In this document: positions 9,251-18,324 of the stretch, piece after piece
Layout: the number at the start of each line of letters is the position of its first letter
How positions within the stretch are numbered: the first letter of the stretch is position 1
Source: an uncultured Sphingomonadales bacterium
Lineage (GTDB): Bacteria; Pseudomonadota; Alphaproteobacteria; Sphingomonadales; Sphingomonadaceae
NCBI GenBank assembly: GCA_903832325.1
Contig: CAILBC010000026.1
Coordinates: 186,001-250,000 of the forward strand
Length of the DNA: 64,000 bases
Direction of reading: 5' to 3'
Program-made: the position numbers and the translations under genes
The notes under the pieces: generated by a model
What the model was told of the DNA's origin: nothing
Seen by the model: the letters and a program-made list of their open reading frames with translations, nothing else
Database searches by the model: none

Positions 9251-10144
9251 ATGGCGACAAAGGGCATCATTCTTGCCGGGGGCAGCGGATCACGGCTTTA
9301 TCCGATGACGCTGTCCGTCTCGAAACAGCTGATGCCGATCTATGACAAGCCGATGATCTATTACCCGTTGTCCACGCTGATGCTGGCGGGGATTCGCGAA
9401 ATCCTGATCATTTCCACGCCGCGCGATACGCCGGGTTTTCGCAATCTGCTGGGCGACGGGTCGCAATGGGGCATGCGGTTTGACTATGCCGTGCAGCCGA
9501 GCCCCGACGGGCTGGCGCAGGCCTATGTCATCGGGGCAGACTTTGTCGCCGGCGGTCCCTCGGCGCTGATCCTGGGTGACAATATCTATCACGGCCATGG
9601 CCTGCCCGATCTGCTGCGCAAGGCGAATGGCCGCGACGGCGGGGCATCGGTCTTTGCCTATCACGTCAACGATCCGGAACGGTATGGCGTGGTCGAATTC
9701 GACGCGGCGATGCGGGCGCTGTCGATCGAGGAAAAGCCGCAAGCGCCCAAATCGAACTGGGCGGTGACCGGCCTCTATTTCTATGACAGCGCGGTGGTCG
9801 ACATTGCCGCCAATCTGAAGCCTTCGGCGCGGGGCGAACTGGAAATCACCGACGTCAACCGCGCCTATCTCGAACGCGGGCAACTGACGGTGGAATTGAT
9901 GGGACGGGGCTATGCCTGGCTCGATACCGGCACGCCCGACAGCCTGCTGGAAGCGGCCGAATTCGTGCGCACGCTGGAAAAACGGCAGGGGTTCAAGATT
10001 TCCTGCCCCGATGAAATCGCCTGGCACATGGGGTTCATCGACGATGCCGGGCTGGAGCGGGTGATCGACCGTTTGGGCAAGGGGGACTATCCGCGTTATC
10101 TGCGGCGCCTTCTCGCGCGCGGGCGCTATACGGATGTGCGATAA
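9251..10144 (+). CDS. rmlA: Glucose-1-phosphate thymidylyltransferase
   Basis: RmlA forms dTDP-glucose from dTTP and glucose-1-phosphate. The start at 9251 gives [20 protein letters not shown], the nucleotide-binding signature; an ATG 19 codons earlier is not needed. [20 protein letters not shown] and [14 protein letters not shown] are standard, and the C-terminal helix pair is present. The length is 297 residues. It ends the rml operon, 66 bases after rmlD, and converges with the AI-2E-type permease gene. Confidence 0.96.
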   Translation: MATKGIILAGGSGSRLYPMTLSVSKQLMPIYDKPMIYYPLSTLMLAGIREILIISTPRDTPGFRNLLGDGSQWGMRFDYAVQPSPDGLAQAYVIGADFVAGGPSALILGDNIYHGHGLPDLLRKANGRDGGASVFAYHVNDPERYGVVEFDAAMRALSIEEKPQAPKSNWAVTGLYFYDSAVVDIAANLKPSARGELEITDVNRAYLERGQLTVELMGRGYAWLDTGTPDSLLEAAEFVRTLEKRQGFKISCPDEIAWHMGFIDDAGLERVIDRLGKGDYPRYLRRLLARGRYTDVR

Positions 10145-10155
10145 GTGGAACTCAT

Positions 10156-10213
10156 CGCACATCGTGACGCTCAAGCGCCGCGCGGGTTGATACTGATGTG
10201 CGTCAAGTCAAGC
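10156..10213 (+). repeat. Conserved intergenic element, copy 1
   Basis: This is the first of three related segments in gaps of the polysaccharide locus. It begins CGCACATCGTGAC, continues to CGCCGCGCGGG, and ends AGTCAAGC. Over its first 31 bases it differs from copy 2 (31721) at three positions. Here the ends CGCACATC and GATGTGCG are perfect inverted repeats, so a transcript could pair them around a 32-base interior. It lies just after rmlA. Confidence 0.65.
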
Positions 10214-10229
10214 TCACTGCAAACTGGTA

Positions 10230-11495
10230 TTAGCCGGCCGCTGCCTCCGCGGCTTCGTCGGCTGCGCCATCGCCATAGCCGTCGCCATAGCCTTCGCCGT
10301 AGCCATCGCCATCGCCGTTCAGGCGCCCGGGCTCAAACAGCGATTCGCCGAACAGGAACCCGACCAGATTGGGCCGGCCCAGGTGATCGACCAGCGCCGA
10401 CAGCGTGAGCAGGATCGGAACCGACAGCAGCGCGCCCAGCACGCCCCAAACCCAGGTGAAAAAGCTGAACGAAATCAGGATCGATACCGGATTGATGGTG
10501 AACCGCGCGCCCAGGATCGACGGGGTCACCAGATTGGCCTCGATCGCGTGCAGCATCAGGAACGAGGCCGCGGGGATCAGGCCCAGCGCGACCGTGCTGG
10601 CGGTACCCAGCCCGACCAGCGCCAGCAGCCCGACCATGGTCAGCGGCCCCATATAGGGTACGAAATTCAGCACGAAGGCGAGGCCGCCCCACATCACCGG
10701 CGCCGAAAATCCGTAATACTGCGCCCCGGCATAAACGATCAGCCCGACCCCCAGATTGATCTGCGCCACGGTCAGGATATAGCTCGCCACCCGGTCCTGC
10801 ACATCGCGCATGACCCGCGCGATCCGCACCGAAGACGAGAAATCGGCGCGTTCGGACAACAGCCGCCGCCGCATGCGGATGCGCGATTCGATCATGAAAA
10901 AGGTCATCAGGATCGTCAGCAGCACTTCCAGCGCGACACTGGGCGTGGCCAGCGCGAGCTGTTCGATGACCGAAGGCCCGGCCAGTGCCACGATGCGCGG
11001 CGAGGGCCCGCCGCCCATGGTCGTGTTGAGCGGGCCGGTCAGCCGGGTGAACTGGCGGTTGAATTCGTTTACCCAGGCAAAGTTTTCGCGCAACTGGGCA
11101 AAACGGCGGGCAATTTCGCGCGCCATCGCCGGCACCTGGTCAACCATGTCGAACGCAGGCTGCAGGATGACCGCCAGCACCACAACGATCACCCCCAGCA
11201 TGACCATGATCGCCAGAAACGAGGCCAGCATGTTGGGCAGCCCGATGCGCGTCAGCCGGTCGGCCAGCGGCGACAGCACGATCGACAGGATCAGCGCGGT
11301 TACCGGCGGCTGCACCACCACCGCCCCCAGCGTCAGGATGAATGGCAGTGCCATGACCAGCCCCGCCATCAGCAGCAGCACCAGTGTCGATTGCAGGCGC
11401 ACCTGCTGGCGGCGCAGGCGTTCGTCGCCGGGCAGCGTGGTGTCTGCGGCCATGCCGGCGGCCGGTTCCGGAGAGGTTTGCAGGGGTGCGTTCAC
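10230..11495 (-). CDS. AI-2E family transporter (permease)
   Basis: This polytopic membrane protein has about eight hydrophobic segments. Family features are the long central soluble stretch (around ARRFAQLRENFAWVNEF) and the conserved region LNFVPYMGPLTMVGLLALVG, followed by the last helices ending at DHLGRPNLVGFLFGE. It belongs to the AI-2 exporter (TqsA/YdiK) superfamily; many members export other substrates or are Na+/H+ antiporters. The C-terminal tail is a low-complexity Gly/Asp/Tyr repeat. The start is GTG 11495 (421 residues) or ATG 11453 (407 residues); neither has a strong ribosome binding site. It sits between the rhamnose and heptose operons on the opposite strand. Confidence 0.82.
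   Translation of the reverse strand: MNAPLQTSPEPAAGMAADTTLPGDERLRRQQVRLQSTLVLLLMAGLVMALPFILTLGAVVVQPPVTALILSIVLSPLADRLTRIGLPNMLASFLAIMVMLGVIVVVLAVILQPAFDMVDQVPAMAREIARRFAQLRENFAWVNEFNRQFTRLTGPLNTTMGGGPSPRIVALAGPSVIEQLALATPSVALEVLLTILMTFFMIESRIRMRRRLLSERADFSSSVRIARVMRDVQDRVASYILTVAQINLGVGLIVYAGAQYYGFSAPVMWGGLAFVLNFVPYMGPLTMVGLLALVGLGTASTVALGLIPAASFLMLHAIEANLVTPSILGARFTINPVSILISFSFFTWVWGVLGALLSVPILLTLSALVDHLGRPNLVGFLFGESLFEPGRLNGDGDGYGEGYGDGYGDGAADEAAEAAAG
10271..10318. repeat. 12-bp in-frame tandem repeats in the permease tail
   Basis: Four 12-bp units (CGCCATAGCCGT and close variants) lie end to end. On the minus strand they encode the Gly-Asp-Gly-Tyr/Glu-rich tail of the AI-2E family protein. 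The unit length is a multiple of three, so copy-number change would alter tail length without shifting frame. Confidence 0.8.
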
Positions 11496-11837
11496 CCTGC
11501 CTATCTGGTCGCGACAGGGCGTTGAAGCAAGAGGAGATGAGCCGGATCGGTGCAGCGCTGCGTCCGGTCCGGCGGTTTTTCCGCGACAGGGCCAACGATG
11601 GGAAAATGGCAGCAACGGGCCAATTGTGCGCCGCAACAATTTTTGATGCGGCGCGCGCCGAAACCATTGTGCATCTGCAAAAGCCGGGTTACACCGCCCG
11701 CCGGTCCAGCGGTTGTGCACGCCGCGATCTGGCCAGCAAAACTGTCAAATTAAAGGCTTATTGCGCACCACGCGACAGGACGAGCGGCTGAAGCAGCAAG
11801 GCGATCAGCCGAACAGACGTCTGGGCAACGGGGCTTT
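11496..11837. promoter_or_regulatory. Divergent gap with perfect inverted repeat, upstream of heptose operon
   Basis: This gap of 342 bases separates the permease gene from the AGE isomerase gene and should hold the promoter of the heptose operon. The clearest structure is a perfect 8-bp inverted repeat, GCGCCGCA and TGCGGCGC, at 11628–11654 around an 11-base A/T-rich loop. It could be an operator or a leader hairpin. No further gene is supported. Confidence 0.45.
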
Positions 11838-13019
11838 ATGGATATGGATATTGTCGATCACGGCAAACACGCCAGGTCCTGGCTGTTCGATGCAGCGCTG
11901 CCGCTTTGGCTTGAAAACGGGCTTGATCATCGCCACGGCGGCTGGTTCGACAAACTGGATCAGACTGGCGCCGCTTTGCCGGGGGTTAAACGCACGCGGG
12001 TCCAGGCGCGGCAGGTCTTCGTCTATGCCGAGGCGGCCAAGCTGGGCTGGACCGGCGACTGGCGGCGGGCAATTGCCGGGGGGCTGGAGTTCCTGACGAC
12101 GCGCCTGCGCCGTGATGACGGGTTTTTCCGCGTTTCGGTGGATGCGGCCGGCGCACCTGCGACCGACAGTGTCGATCTCTATGATCAGGCCTTTGTGCTG
12201 TTTGCGCTGGCGTCGGCTTATGACGTGCTTGGTCGTCCGGCGGCATTGCGGGCGGAAGCCGAGGCGCTGCTGGCCTTGCTGAGCGCCCGGCTGGCGCATC
12301 CGGTGGCCGGGTTCGAAGAGGCGGCGCCCCGCGTGCTGCCGTTGCGATCAAATCCGCACATGCACATGCTCGAGGCGATGCTGGCGTGGATCGATGCGGG
12401 CGTGTCCGGCCCGTTCGAGGCCGTGGCGCGCGCCATCGTGTCGCTGGCGACCGACCGGCTGATCGATCCGTGCACGGGCGCGATCGGCGAATATTATGAT
12501 GGCGACTGGGCCTTTGCGGCCGACGGCGGGCAGATCCGCGAACCCGGGCACCAGTTCGAATGGGCCTATTTGCTGCACGCCTGCGGATCGCGCCTGGGCA
12601 TGGACCATGGCCGGGCGATCGGCCGCCTGGTCGATTTTGCCAACCGGCACGGGGTGATCGACGGGCGCACCATCTTTTCGGTCGATGCCGATGGCACGGT
12701 GATCGATCCGCGCGCCCGGCTGTGGGCGACGACCGAGCGGTTGCGCACGATGACCATGATTGCCGGGACCATGATGGCCGGCGCCTCGCATATTTGCGAC
12801 CGCGCGCAGGCGTTGCAGGGTGTGCGGGAAAGCGCCGAAGTGCTGTCGCGGTTCATGGCGGTGCCGGTGGCCGGGTTGTGGAGCGACTGGCTTGACCCTG
12901 CGGGGCGGCTGGTTATCGAACCGGCGCCGGCCTCATCTTTGTACCATATCGTCACGGGGCTTGTGCCGCTGATCGAACTTTGCTCTGACCCCGCAGCGTT
13001 GATGGAGAACCCGGCTTGA
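11838..13019 (+). CDS. AGE-family sugar epimerase/isomerase
   Basis: This 393-residue protein is an (alpha/alpha)6-barrel member of the N-acylglucosamine 2-epimerase family, which includes 2-epimerases and aldose–ketose isomerases such as mannose isomerase. The catalytic histidine motifs are intact: NPHMHMLEAM near residue 173, EPGHQFEWAYLL near 237 and SLYHIVTG near 370. The start ATG 11838 follows AACGGGG. Its stop overlaps the TTG start of hldE by four bases. That coupling puts it first in a heptose operon lacking gmhA, so it may act on a heptose-7-phosphate or related sugar; this role is inference. A mannose-phosphate isomerase role feeding gmd is the main alternative. Confidence 0.8.
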   Translation: MDMDIVDHGKHARSWLFDAALPLWLENGLDHRHGGWFDKLDQTGAALPGVKRTRVQARQVFVYAEAAKLGWTGDWRRAIAGGLEFLTTRLRRDDGFFRVSVDAAGAPATDSVDLYDQAFVLFALASAYDVLGRPAALRAEAEALLALLSARLAHPVAGFEEAAPRVLPLRSNPHMHMLEAMLAWIDAGVSGPFEAVARAIVSLATDRLIDPCTGAIGEYYDGDWAFAADGGQIREPGHQFEWAYLLHACGSRLGMDHGRAIGRLVDFANRHGVIDGRTIFSVDADGTVIDPRARLWATTERLRTMTMIAGTMMAGASHICDRAQALQGVRESAEVLSRFMAVPVAGLWSDWLDPAGRLVIEPAPASSLYHIVTGLVPLIELCSDPAALMENPA

Positions 13020-14500
13020 GCGAACTGCCTTCCTTTGAGCCGGTCCGCGTGCTGTGCGTGGGCGATATCATGCTCGACCGCTTCGTGTTTGGCGATGTGC
13101 GGCGGATTTCCCCGGAAAGCCCGGTGCCGATCATCCAGATGCAGCGGACCAGCAATGTGCCGGGCGGCGCTGCCAACGTGGCGCGCAACGTTTCCGCGCT
13201 GGGCGGGCATTGTTCGATTGTCGGGATCGTGGGCGATGATCCGGTCGGCCGTGAGCTGAGCGTGCTGCTCGACAGCGATGCGGGCAGGAGCGCGGGTACG
13301 ATCGTGCCGGTGCTGGTGGCCGACCCTTCGCGCCCGACCATCGAAAAGATCCGTTTCGTGGCGCAGGGCCATCATCTGCTGCGCGCCGACCGCGAAGATG
13401 CGGCCGCGATTCCCCCCGCAGTCGAAGACGCGGTGCTGGCGCAAGTTGCCGCGCTGATCGACAGCCACGATGTCGTCGTGCTGTCGGATTATGCCAAGGG
13501 CATGCTGACCAACCGGGTGATCGCCGGCACGATCGCCAGCGCGCGGGCCGCGGGCGTGGCCGTGGTGGTCGATCCCAAAAGCCGCCAACTGGGGCGCTAT
13601 GCCGGCGCCACCGTGCTGACCCCCAATGCCAAGGAAGTGTTCGAAGCGACCGGTATCGAAGTGCGCGACGATGCCAGCGCGGCGCAAGCGGCGCGCGCGG
13701 CGATGGTTGCGGCCAATGTCGATGCCATGCTGGTCACCCGGTCGGAACAGGGGATGACGCTGGTCGAACACGACGGGGCGACAACGCACCTTGGCGCAAG
13801 CGCGCGCGAAGTGTTCGATGTTGTCGGTGCGGGCGATACCGTGGTGGCGACGCTGGCGCTGTGCATCGGCGCGGGAATGCCGCTGCCGGCATCGACCGGC
13901 ATTGCCAACGTGGCCGCCGGGATCGTGGTGGGCAAACAGGGCACGGCCACGGTAAACCGGTCGGAACTGACCGAGGAACTGACCCGGCTCAACCGCATGG
14001 GCCTGTCATCCAGCGAGCTGAAAGTGGTGTCCGCCGACCGCGCGGTGCAGATGCGCCGGCAATGGGAAAGCGATGGACAGACGGTGGGCTTTACCAACGG
14101 CTGTTTCGACATCCTGCATGTTGGCCATGTGCGCATTCTGGAATTTGCGCGCAGCCAGTGCGACCGGCTGATCGTGGGGGTGAATTCCGATGCCTCGGTC
14201 AAGCGGCTGAAAGGGCCCAGCCGGCCGATCAACACCGAGGATGATCGCGCGCAAGTGATCGGCGCCTTCGGGTTTGTCGACGCGGTGGTGGTGTTTGATG
14301 AAGACACCCCCTACGACCTGATTGCGCGGATCGATCCCGATGTGCTGGTCAAAGGGTCGGACTATACCGTGGAACAAGTCGTCGGGCATGACATTGTCGA
14401 ACGCCGCGGCGGACGCGTGGTGCTGTTTGATCTGGTCCCCGGGCGCAGCACGAGCAACATCATCGCCAAAAGCCGGCAGGACGTGGAGACAGCCCGATGA
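13016..14500 (+). CDS. hldE: Bifunctional heptose-7-phosphate kinase / heptose-1-phosphate adenylyltransferase
   Basis: HldE phosphorylates D-glycero-beta-D-manno-heptose-7-phosphate and later transfers AMP to the heptose-1-phosphate. The N-terminal PfkB/ribokinase domain (about residues 10–320) shows GDIMLDRFVFG, NVPGGAANVARN and the anion hole DVVGAGDTVVAT. The C-terminal cytidylyltransferase-like domain starts near residue 357 with GFTNGCFDILHVGHV. The length of 494 residues is normal for the fused enzyme. The start is TTG in a TTGA overlap with the preceding stop, and its own stop overlaps the hldD ATG, so the genes are coupled on both sides. Confidence 0.95.
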   Translation: MSELPSFEPVRVLCVGDIMLDRFVFGDVRRISPESPVPIIQMQRTSNVPGGAANVARNVSALGGHCSIVGIVGDDPVGRELSVLLDSDAGRSAGTIVPVLVADPSRPTIEKIRFVAQGHHLLRADREDAAAIPPAVEDAVLAQVAALIDSHDVVVLSDYAKGMLTNRVIAGTIASARAAGVAVVVDPKSRQLGRYAGATVLTPNAKEVFEATGIEVRDDASAAQAARAAMVAANVDAMLVTRSEQGMTLVEHDGATTHLGASAREVFDVVGAGDTVVATLALCIGAGMPLPASTGIANVAAGIVVGKQGTATVNRSELTEELTRLNRMGLSSSELKVVSADRAVQMRRQWESDGQTVGFTNGCFDILHVGHVRILEFARSQCDRLIVGVNSDASVKRLKGPSRPINTEDDRAQVIGAFGFVDAVVVFDEDTPYDLIARIDPDVLVKGSDYTVEQVVGHDIVERRGGRVVLFDLVPGRSTSNIIAKSRQDVETAR

Positions 14501-15483
14501 TTGTCGTAACCGGGGCCGCCGGGTTCATCGGATCGAACATTGTCGCCGATCTGGAAGAAAAGGGCGACCATGCAATCGCGGTGGTCGACTGGTTCGGCAC
14601 CGACGAACGCTGGCGCAACCTGGCCAAGCGCAAGATTGACGCGTTTATCCGGCCCGAAGACCTGACGGCCTGGCTGGCTGCAAACGGGCGCGAAGTGGCG
14701 GCGATCATCCATATGGGCGCAATTTCGGCCACGACCGAGCGCGATGTCGACAAGCTGGTGCAGAACAACATCAATTACACGGTCGCGTTGTGGGACTGGT
14801 GCGCGGAGCACCAGGTGCCGTTCCTCTATGCCTCGTCGGCGGCGACCTATGGCGGGATCGAAACCGGGTTCACCGATGCGGATGATCTGGAATCGCTGAT
14901 GAAGCTGCGCCCGCTCAACGCCTATGGCTGGAGCAAGCAGGCCACCGACGTGATCTTTGCGCGGCGGATTGCCGCGGGCCAGCCGGTGCCCCCGCAATGG
15001 GCCGGGCTGAAATTCTTCAACGTCTATGGCCCCAATGAATACCACAAGGGCGATCAGATGTCGGTCGCGTGCAAGCTGTTTTCGCAGATTCGCGATGGTG
15101 GCACGGTGCGCCTGTTCAAATCCTATCGCGATGGCATTGCCGATGGCGACCAGCGGCGCGATTTCGTCTATGTAAAGGACTGCACGCGCGCGATCACCTG
15201 GCTGCTGGAAAGCGGGCAGGCGAGCGGGATCTACAATGTCGGATCGGGCACGGCGCGGTCGTTCCTCGATATTGCCAAGGCGCTGGGCCGGGTGATGAAC
15301 ACCGAGGCCAATGTCGAATTCATCGACATGCCCGAAGCCATTCGCGACCGGTATCAATATTTTACCGAGGCCGACATGACGAAGCTGCGCGCAACCGGGC
15401 TGGATGCGCCGTTCGCTTCGCTCGAAGAAGGCATCGCCGATTACGTGCACCGCTACATGGCGCGCGAGGACACCTATCGATGA
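14497..15483 (+). CDS. hldD: ADP-L-glycero-D-manno-heptose 6-epimerase
   Basis: HldD inverts C6 of ADP-D-glycero-D-manno-heptose, the last step of ADP-heptose synthesis. The 328-residue short-chain dehydrogenase fold begins MIVVTGAAGFIGSNIV. SSAATYGG, the catalytic YGWSK and FFNVYGPNEYHKG are typical of HldD/RfaD rather than GalE. The ATG overlaps the hldE stop (ATGA), and the stop overlaps the start of the following glycosyltransferase gene. Confidence 0.95.
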   Translation: MIVVTGAAGFIGSNIVADLEEKGDHAIAVVDWFGTDERWRNLAKRKIDAFIRPEDLTAWLAANGREVAAIIHMGAISATTERDVDKLVQNNINYTVALWDWCAEHQVPFLYASSAATYGGIETGFTDADDLESLMKLRPLNAYGWSKQATDVIFARRIAAGQPVPPQWAGLKFFNVYGPNEYHKGDQMSVACKLFSQIRDGGTVRLFKSYRDGIADGDQRRDFVYVKDCTRAITWLLESGQASGIYNVGSGTARSFLDIAKALGRVMNTEANVEFIDMPEAIRDRYQYFTEADMTKLRATGLDAPFASLEEGIADYVHRYMAREDTYR

Positions 15484-16490
15484 GCGCCGCCGATGCGCCG
15501 ATCCTGATCTACCGGCTGGGCAGCCTGGGTGACACGGTGGTTGCGCTGCCGTGCTTTCATGCCATCGAGCGGCGCTTTCCCGGGCGGCGCCGGATCGTGC
15601 TTACCAATGTGCCGGTGTCGTCAAAGGCGGCGGCGCTGGAACTGATCCTGAAGCCCGGCGGGTTTCTCGACGGGGTGATCGACTATCCGGCGGGATTGCG
15701 CTCGATCGGCCGGATCTGGCGCCTGGTGCGCGACATCAGGGCCACCGGCGCGCGCACGCTGGTCTATCTGGCGGCGCCGCGCGGATCTGCGGCATCGCGG
15801 CGCGACCGGATATTCTTCCGGCTGTGCGGCCTGCGCAACATCATCGGGTTGCCCCGCGATGCGGACGTGCTCGATTGCCGCGAAACCGCCGAAGGGCTTG
15901 AGCCCGAGGCAGAGCGGCTGGTACGCCAGATGGCAGACCTCGGGCCAATCAACCTGATCGACCCCGCCAACTGGGACTTGCGCTATACCGTTGAAGAGCG
16001 CGCGCGCGCCGTGGCTGCGCTGGCGCCGCTGGCAGGATCGGCGTTTCTGGCCATCAACATGGGCGGCAAGGACGCTTCGAAAGACTGGGGCGACGATAAC
16101 TGGCAGGCGCTGATGGCGCGTCTGGCGCGCGATCATGGTAATCTCGGGCTGATCGCGGTGGGCGCGCGCGAGGATTTTGACCGGTCGGGCGCGGTGCTGG
16201 CGCAATGGCCGGGCCAGACCGCCAATCTGTGCGGGGCGCTGGCGCCGCGCGAATCGGGTGCGGCGCTGGGCGGGGCGAGCCTGATGATCGGGCATGACAG
16301 CGGTCCGCTGCATCTCGCGGCGGCATCGGGCACGCCGGTGCTGGGCCTGTTCGGCAATTTCAACCGGCCGCGCCGCTGGCACCCCTATGGCACGGCGCAC
16401 CGGGTGATCCACGATATGCGCGGGGTGCAGGCGATCACCGTGGATCAGGCGGCAGACACGGCCCTTGCCATGCTGGCAGGCGGCGCATGA
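15480..16490 (+). CDS. Glycosyltransferase family 9 (heptosyltransferase-like)
   Basis: This 336-residue GT-B enzyme resembles ADP-heptose:LPS heptosyltransferases. The N-terminal RLGSLGDTVVALPCFHAI is the acceptor-side GDxxxxxP motif. The C-terminal GHDSGPLHLAAASGTPVLGLFG is the nucleotide-sugar-binding motif of GT9. The start at 15480 forms an ATGA overlap with hldD, and the stop overlaps gmhB. Being flanked by heptose-making genes, it is probably the transferase that uses ADP-heptose; whether the acceptor is an exopolysaccharide unit or a lipid core is not visible. Confidence 0.88.
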   Translation: MSAADAPILIYRLGSLGDTVVALPCFHAIERRFPGRRRIVLTNVPVSSKAAALELILKPGGFLDGVIDYPAGLRSIGRIWRLVRDIRATGARTLVYLAAPRGSAASRRDRIFFRLCGLRNIIGLPRDADVLDCRETAEGLEPEAERLVRQMADLGPINLIDPANWDLRYTVEERARAVAALAPLAGSAFLAINMGGKDASKDWGDDNWQALMARLARDHGNLGLIAVGAREDFDRSGAVLAQWPGQTANLCGALAPRESGAALGGASLMIGHDSGPLHLAAASGTPVLGLFGNFNRPRRWHPYGTAHRVIHDMRGVQAITVDQAADTALAMLAGGA

Positions 16491-17098
16491 GCGGGCCCGC
16501 GGCGCCTGGATCGGCCGGCGTGGTCTTTGTCGACCGCGACGGCACGATCATCGTCGAGCGCAATTATCTGGCCGATCCGGCACAGGTTGCGCTCGAGCGT
16601 GGCGCGCTGGCGGGGCTGTCGCGGCTGGCGGCTGCGGGCTATGCGCTGATCGTGCTGACCAACCAGTCGGGCATTGCGCGCGGCTATTTCGACCTGGCGA
16701 CGGCGCAGCGGGTCAATGCCCGGGTCAATGATCTGCTGGCCGAAGCGGGGATTGCGGTCGCCGGCTGGTACATCTGCCCGCATGGTGACGGCGATGGCTG
16801 CGATTGCCGCAAACCGGCGCCGGGATTGGCACTGCAGGCTGCGCGCGAACTGGGCATTGCCATCGACGGGGCCTGGGTCATTGGCGACAAGATGTCGGAC
16901 GCGAGGCTGGCCGATGCGATCGGCGGGCGTGCCATCGTGGTAACGACCGGGCATGGCGCCGGCGCGGTTGACGCGGCCCGGGCTGCGGAGATTCCGGTTG
17001 TTGCCGATCTGTCCGAAGCGGCCGATGTGATTTTGGGGCCTGTGGCCGATGCGCATGCCCGTGCGGGATCAAGGGGTTTGACCTTGCCAGCCGGGTAA
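16487..17098 (+). CDS. gmhB: D-glycero-beta-D-manno-heptose-1,7-bisphosphate 7-phosphatase
   Basis: GmhB removes the 7-phosphate between the two HldE reactions. This 203-residue HAD hydrolase has the nucleophile motif VFVDRDGTI, the Ser/Thr motif [11 protein letters not shown], the zinc-loop cysteines [14 protein letters not shown] and the motif [10 protein letters not shown]. The Cys-rich loop separates GmhB-like phosphatases from other HAD enzymes. The ATG overlaps the preceding stop by four bases. A histidinol-phosphatase role is possible for the family but unlikely in this operon. Confidence 0.93.
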   Translation: MSGPAAPGSAGVVFVDRDGTIIVERNYLADPAQVALERGALAGLSRLAAAGYALIVLTNQSGIARGYFDLATAQRVNARVNDLLAEAGIAVAGWYICPHGDGDGCDCRKPAPGLALQAARELGIAIDGAWVIGDKMSDARLADAIGGRAIVVTTGHGAGAVDAARAAEIPVVADLSEAADVILGPVADAHARAGSRGLTLPAG

Positions 17099-17180
17099 TG
17101 CCCTCGTGCAGGCCGCAGCCGGTCCCGCGAAGGTCAATCGGGATGGGGTCGCCCCAGGCGATCCTGCCCGGAATTATGGT

Positions 17181-18320
17181 ATGGAGTTTGATGTGTCCAA
17201 GCGCAAAGTTGCCCTGATTACCGGCATAACCGGCCAGGATGGATCCTATCTCGCAGAATTCCTGCTGGAAAAGGGCTATGAAGTGCATGGCATCAAGCGC
17301 CGTGCCTCGCTGTTCAACACGCAACGGATCGATCACATCTATCAGGATCCGCACGAAGACAGCCCGGACATGCATCTGCATTACGGCGATCTTTCGGATT
17401 CATCGAACCTCACACGGCTGGTGCAGGAAATTCAGCCCGATGAAATCTACAACCTGGGCGCGCAAAGCCATGTTGCGGTCAGCTTCGAGGCGCCGGAATA
17501 TACCGCTGATGTCGACGCGCTCGGCACTTTGCGCCTGCTCGAGGCGATCCGCCTGCTCGGGCTGGAAACCAGGACCCGGTTCTATCAGGCATCGACGTCG
17601 GAACTTTATGGCCTGGTCCAGGAAATTCCGCAGCGCGAAACCACCCCGTTCCATCCGCGGTCGCCTTATGCCGTGGCGAAGCTCTATGCCTACTGGATCG
17701 CGGTCAATTACCGCGAAGCCTACGGCCTTTATGCCTGCAACGGCATCCTGTTCAATCATGAAAGCCCGCGCCGCGGCGAAACGTTCGTCACGCGCAAGAT
17801 CACGCGCGGGCTGGCCAATATCGCGCAAGGGCTGGAACCATGCCTGTTCATGGGCAACATCGACAGCTTGCGCGACTGGGGCCATGCCAAGGACTATGTG
17901 CGGATGCAGTGGATGATGCTGCAGCAGGACGCGCCCGAAGATTTCGTGATTGCCACCGGCGTGCAATATTCGGTGCGCGAATTCATTACCTGGTCGGCGG
18001 CGCATCTGGGCATCGCCTTGCGCTTTGAAGGCACGGGCACCGATGAGGTCGGCATTGTCGAGGCGGTTTCGGGTGACGACGCGCCGTCGGTCAAGCCGGG
18101 CGACGTGATCGTGCGCATCGATCCACGCTATTTCCGGCCGGCAGAAGTGGAAACGCTGCTGGGCGATCCGACCAAAGCCAAGGAAAAGCTGGGCTGGGTG
18201 CCGGAAATCACGGTGCACGAGATGTGCGCAGAAATGGTCGCCCATGACCTGATCGTGGCGAAGCGCCATGCCCTGCTCAAACAGCATGGCTATGCCGTGC
18301 CCGTTTCGCTGGAAGGCTGA
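17181..18320 (+). CDS. gmd: GDP-mannose 4,6-dehydratase
   Basis: Gmd converts GDP-mannose to GDP-4-keto-6-deoxymannose for GDP-L-fucose. The ATG 17181 form has 379 residues and reads through [24 protein letters not shown] five codons on, giving [11 protein letters not shown], is possible. [14 protein letters not shown], the catalytic YAVAK, and [17 protein letters not shown] are diagnostic. The 82-base gap after gmhB may hold a separate promoter. The next gene, fcl, completes the fucose pathway. No GDP-mannose pyrophosphorylase gene is in the window. Confidence 0.97.
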   Translation: MEFDVSKRKVALITGITGQDGSYLAEFLLEKGYEVHGIKRRASLFNTQRIDHIYQDPHEDSPDMHLHYGDLSDSSNLTRLVQEIQPDEIYNLGAQSHVAVSFEAPEYTADVDALGTLRLLEAIRLLGLETRTRFYQASTSELYGLVQEIPQRETTPFHPRSPYAVAKLYAYWIAVNYREAYGLYACNGILFNHESPRRGETFVTRKITRGLANIAQGLEPCLFMGNIDSLRDWGHAKDYVRMQWMMLQQDAPEDFVIATGVQYSVREFITWSAAHLGIALRFEGTGTDEVGIVEAVSGDDAPSVKPGDVIVRIDPRYFRPAEVETLLGDPTKAKEKLGWVPEITVHEMCAEMVAHDLIVAKRHALLKQHGYAVPVSLEG

Positions 18321-18324
18321 ACCC

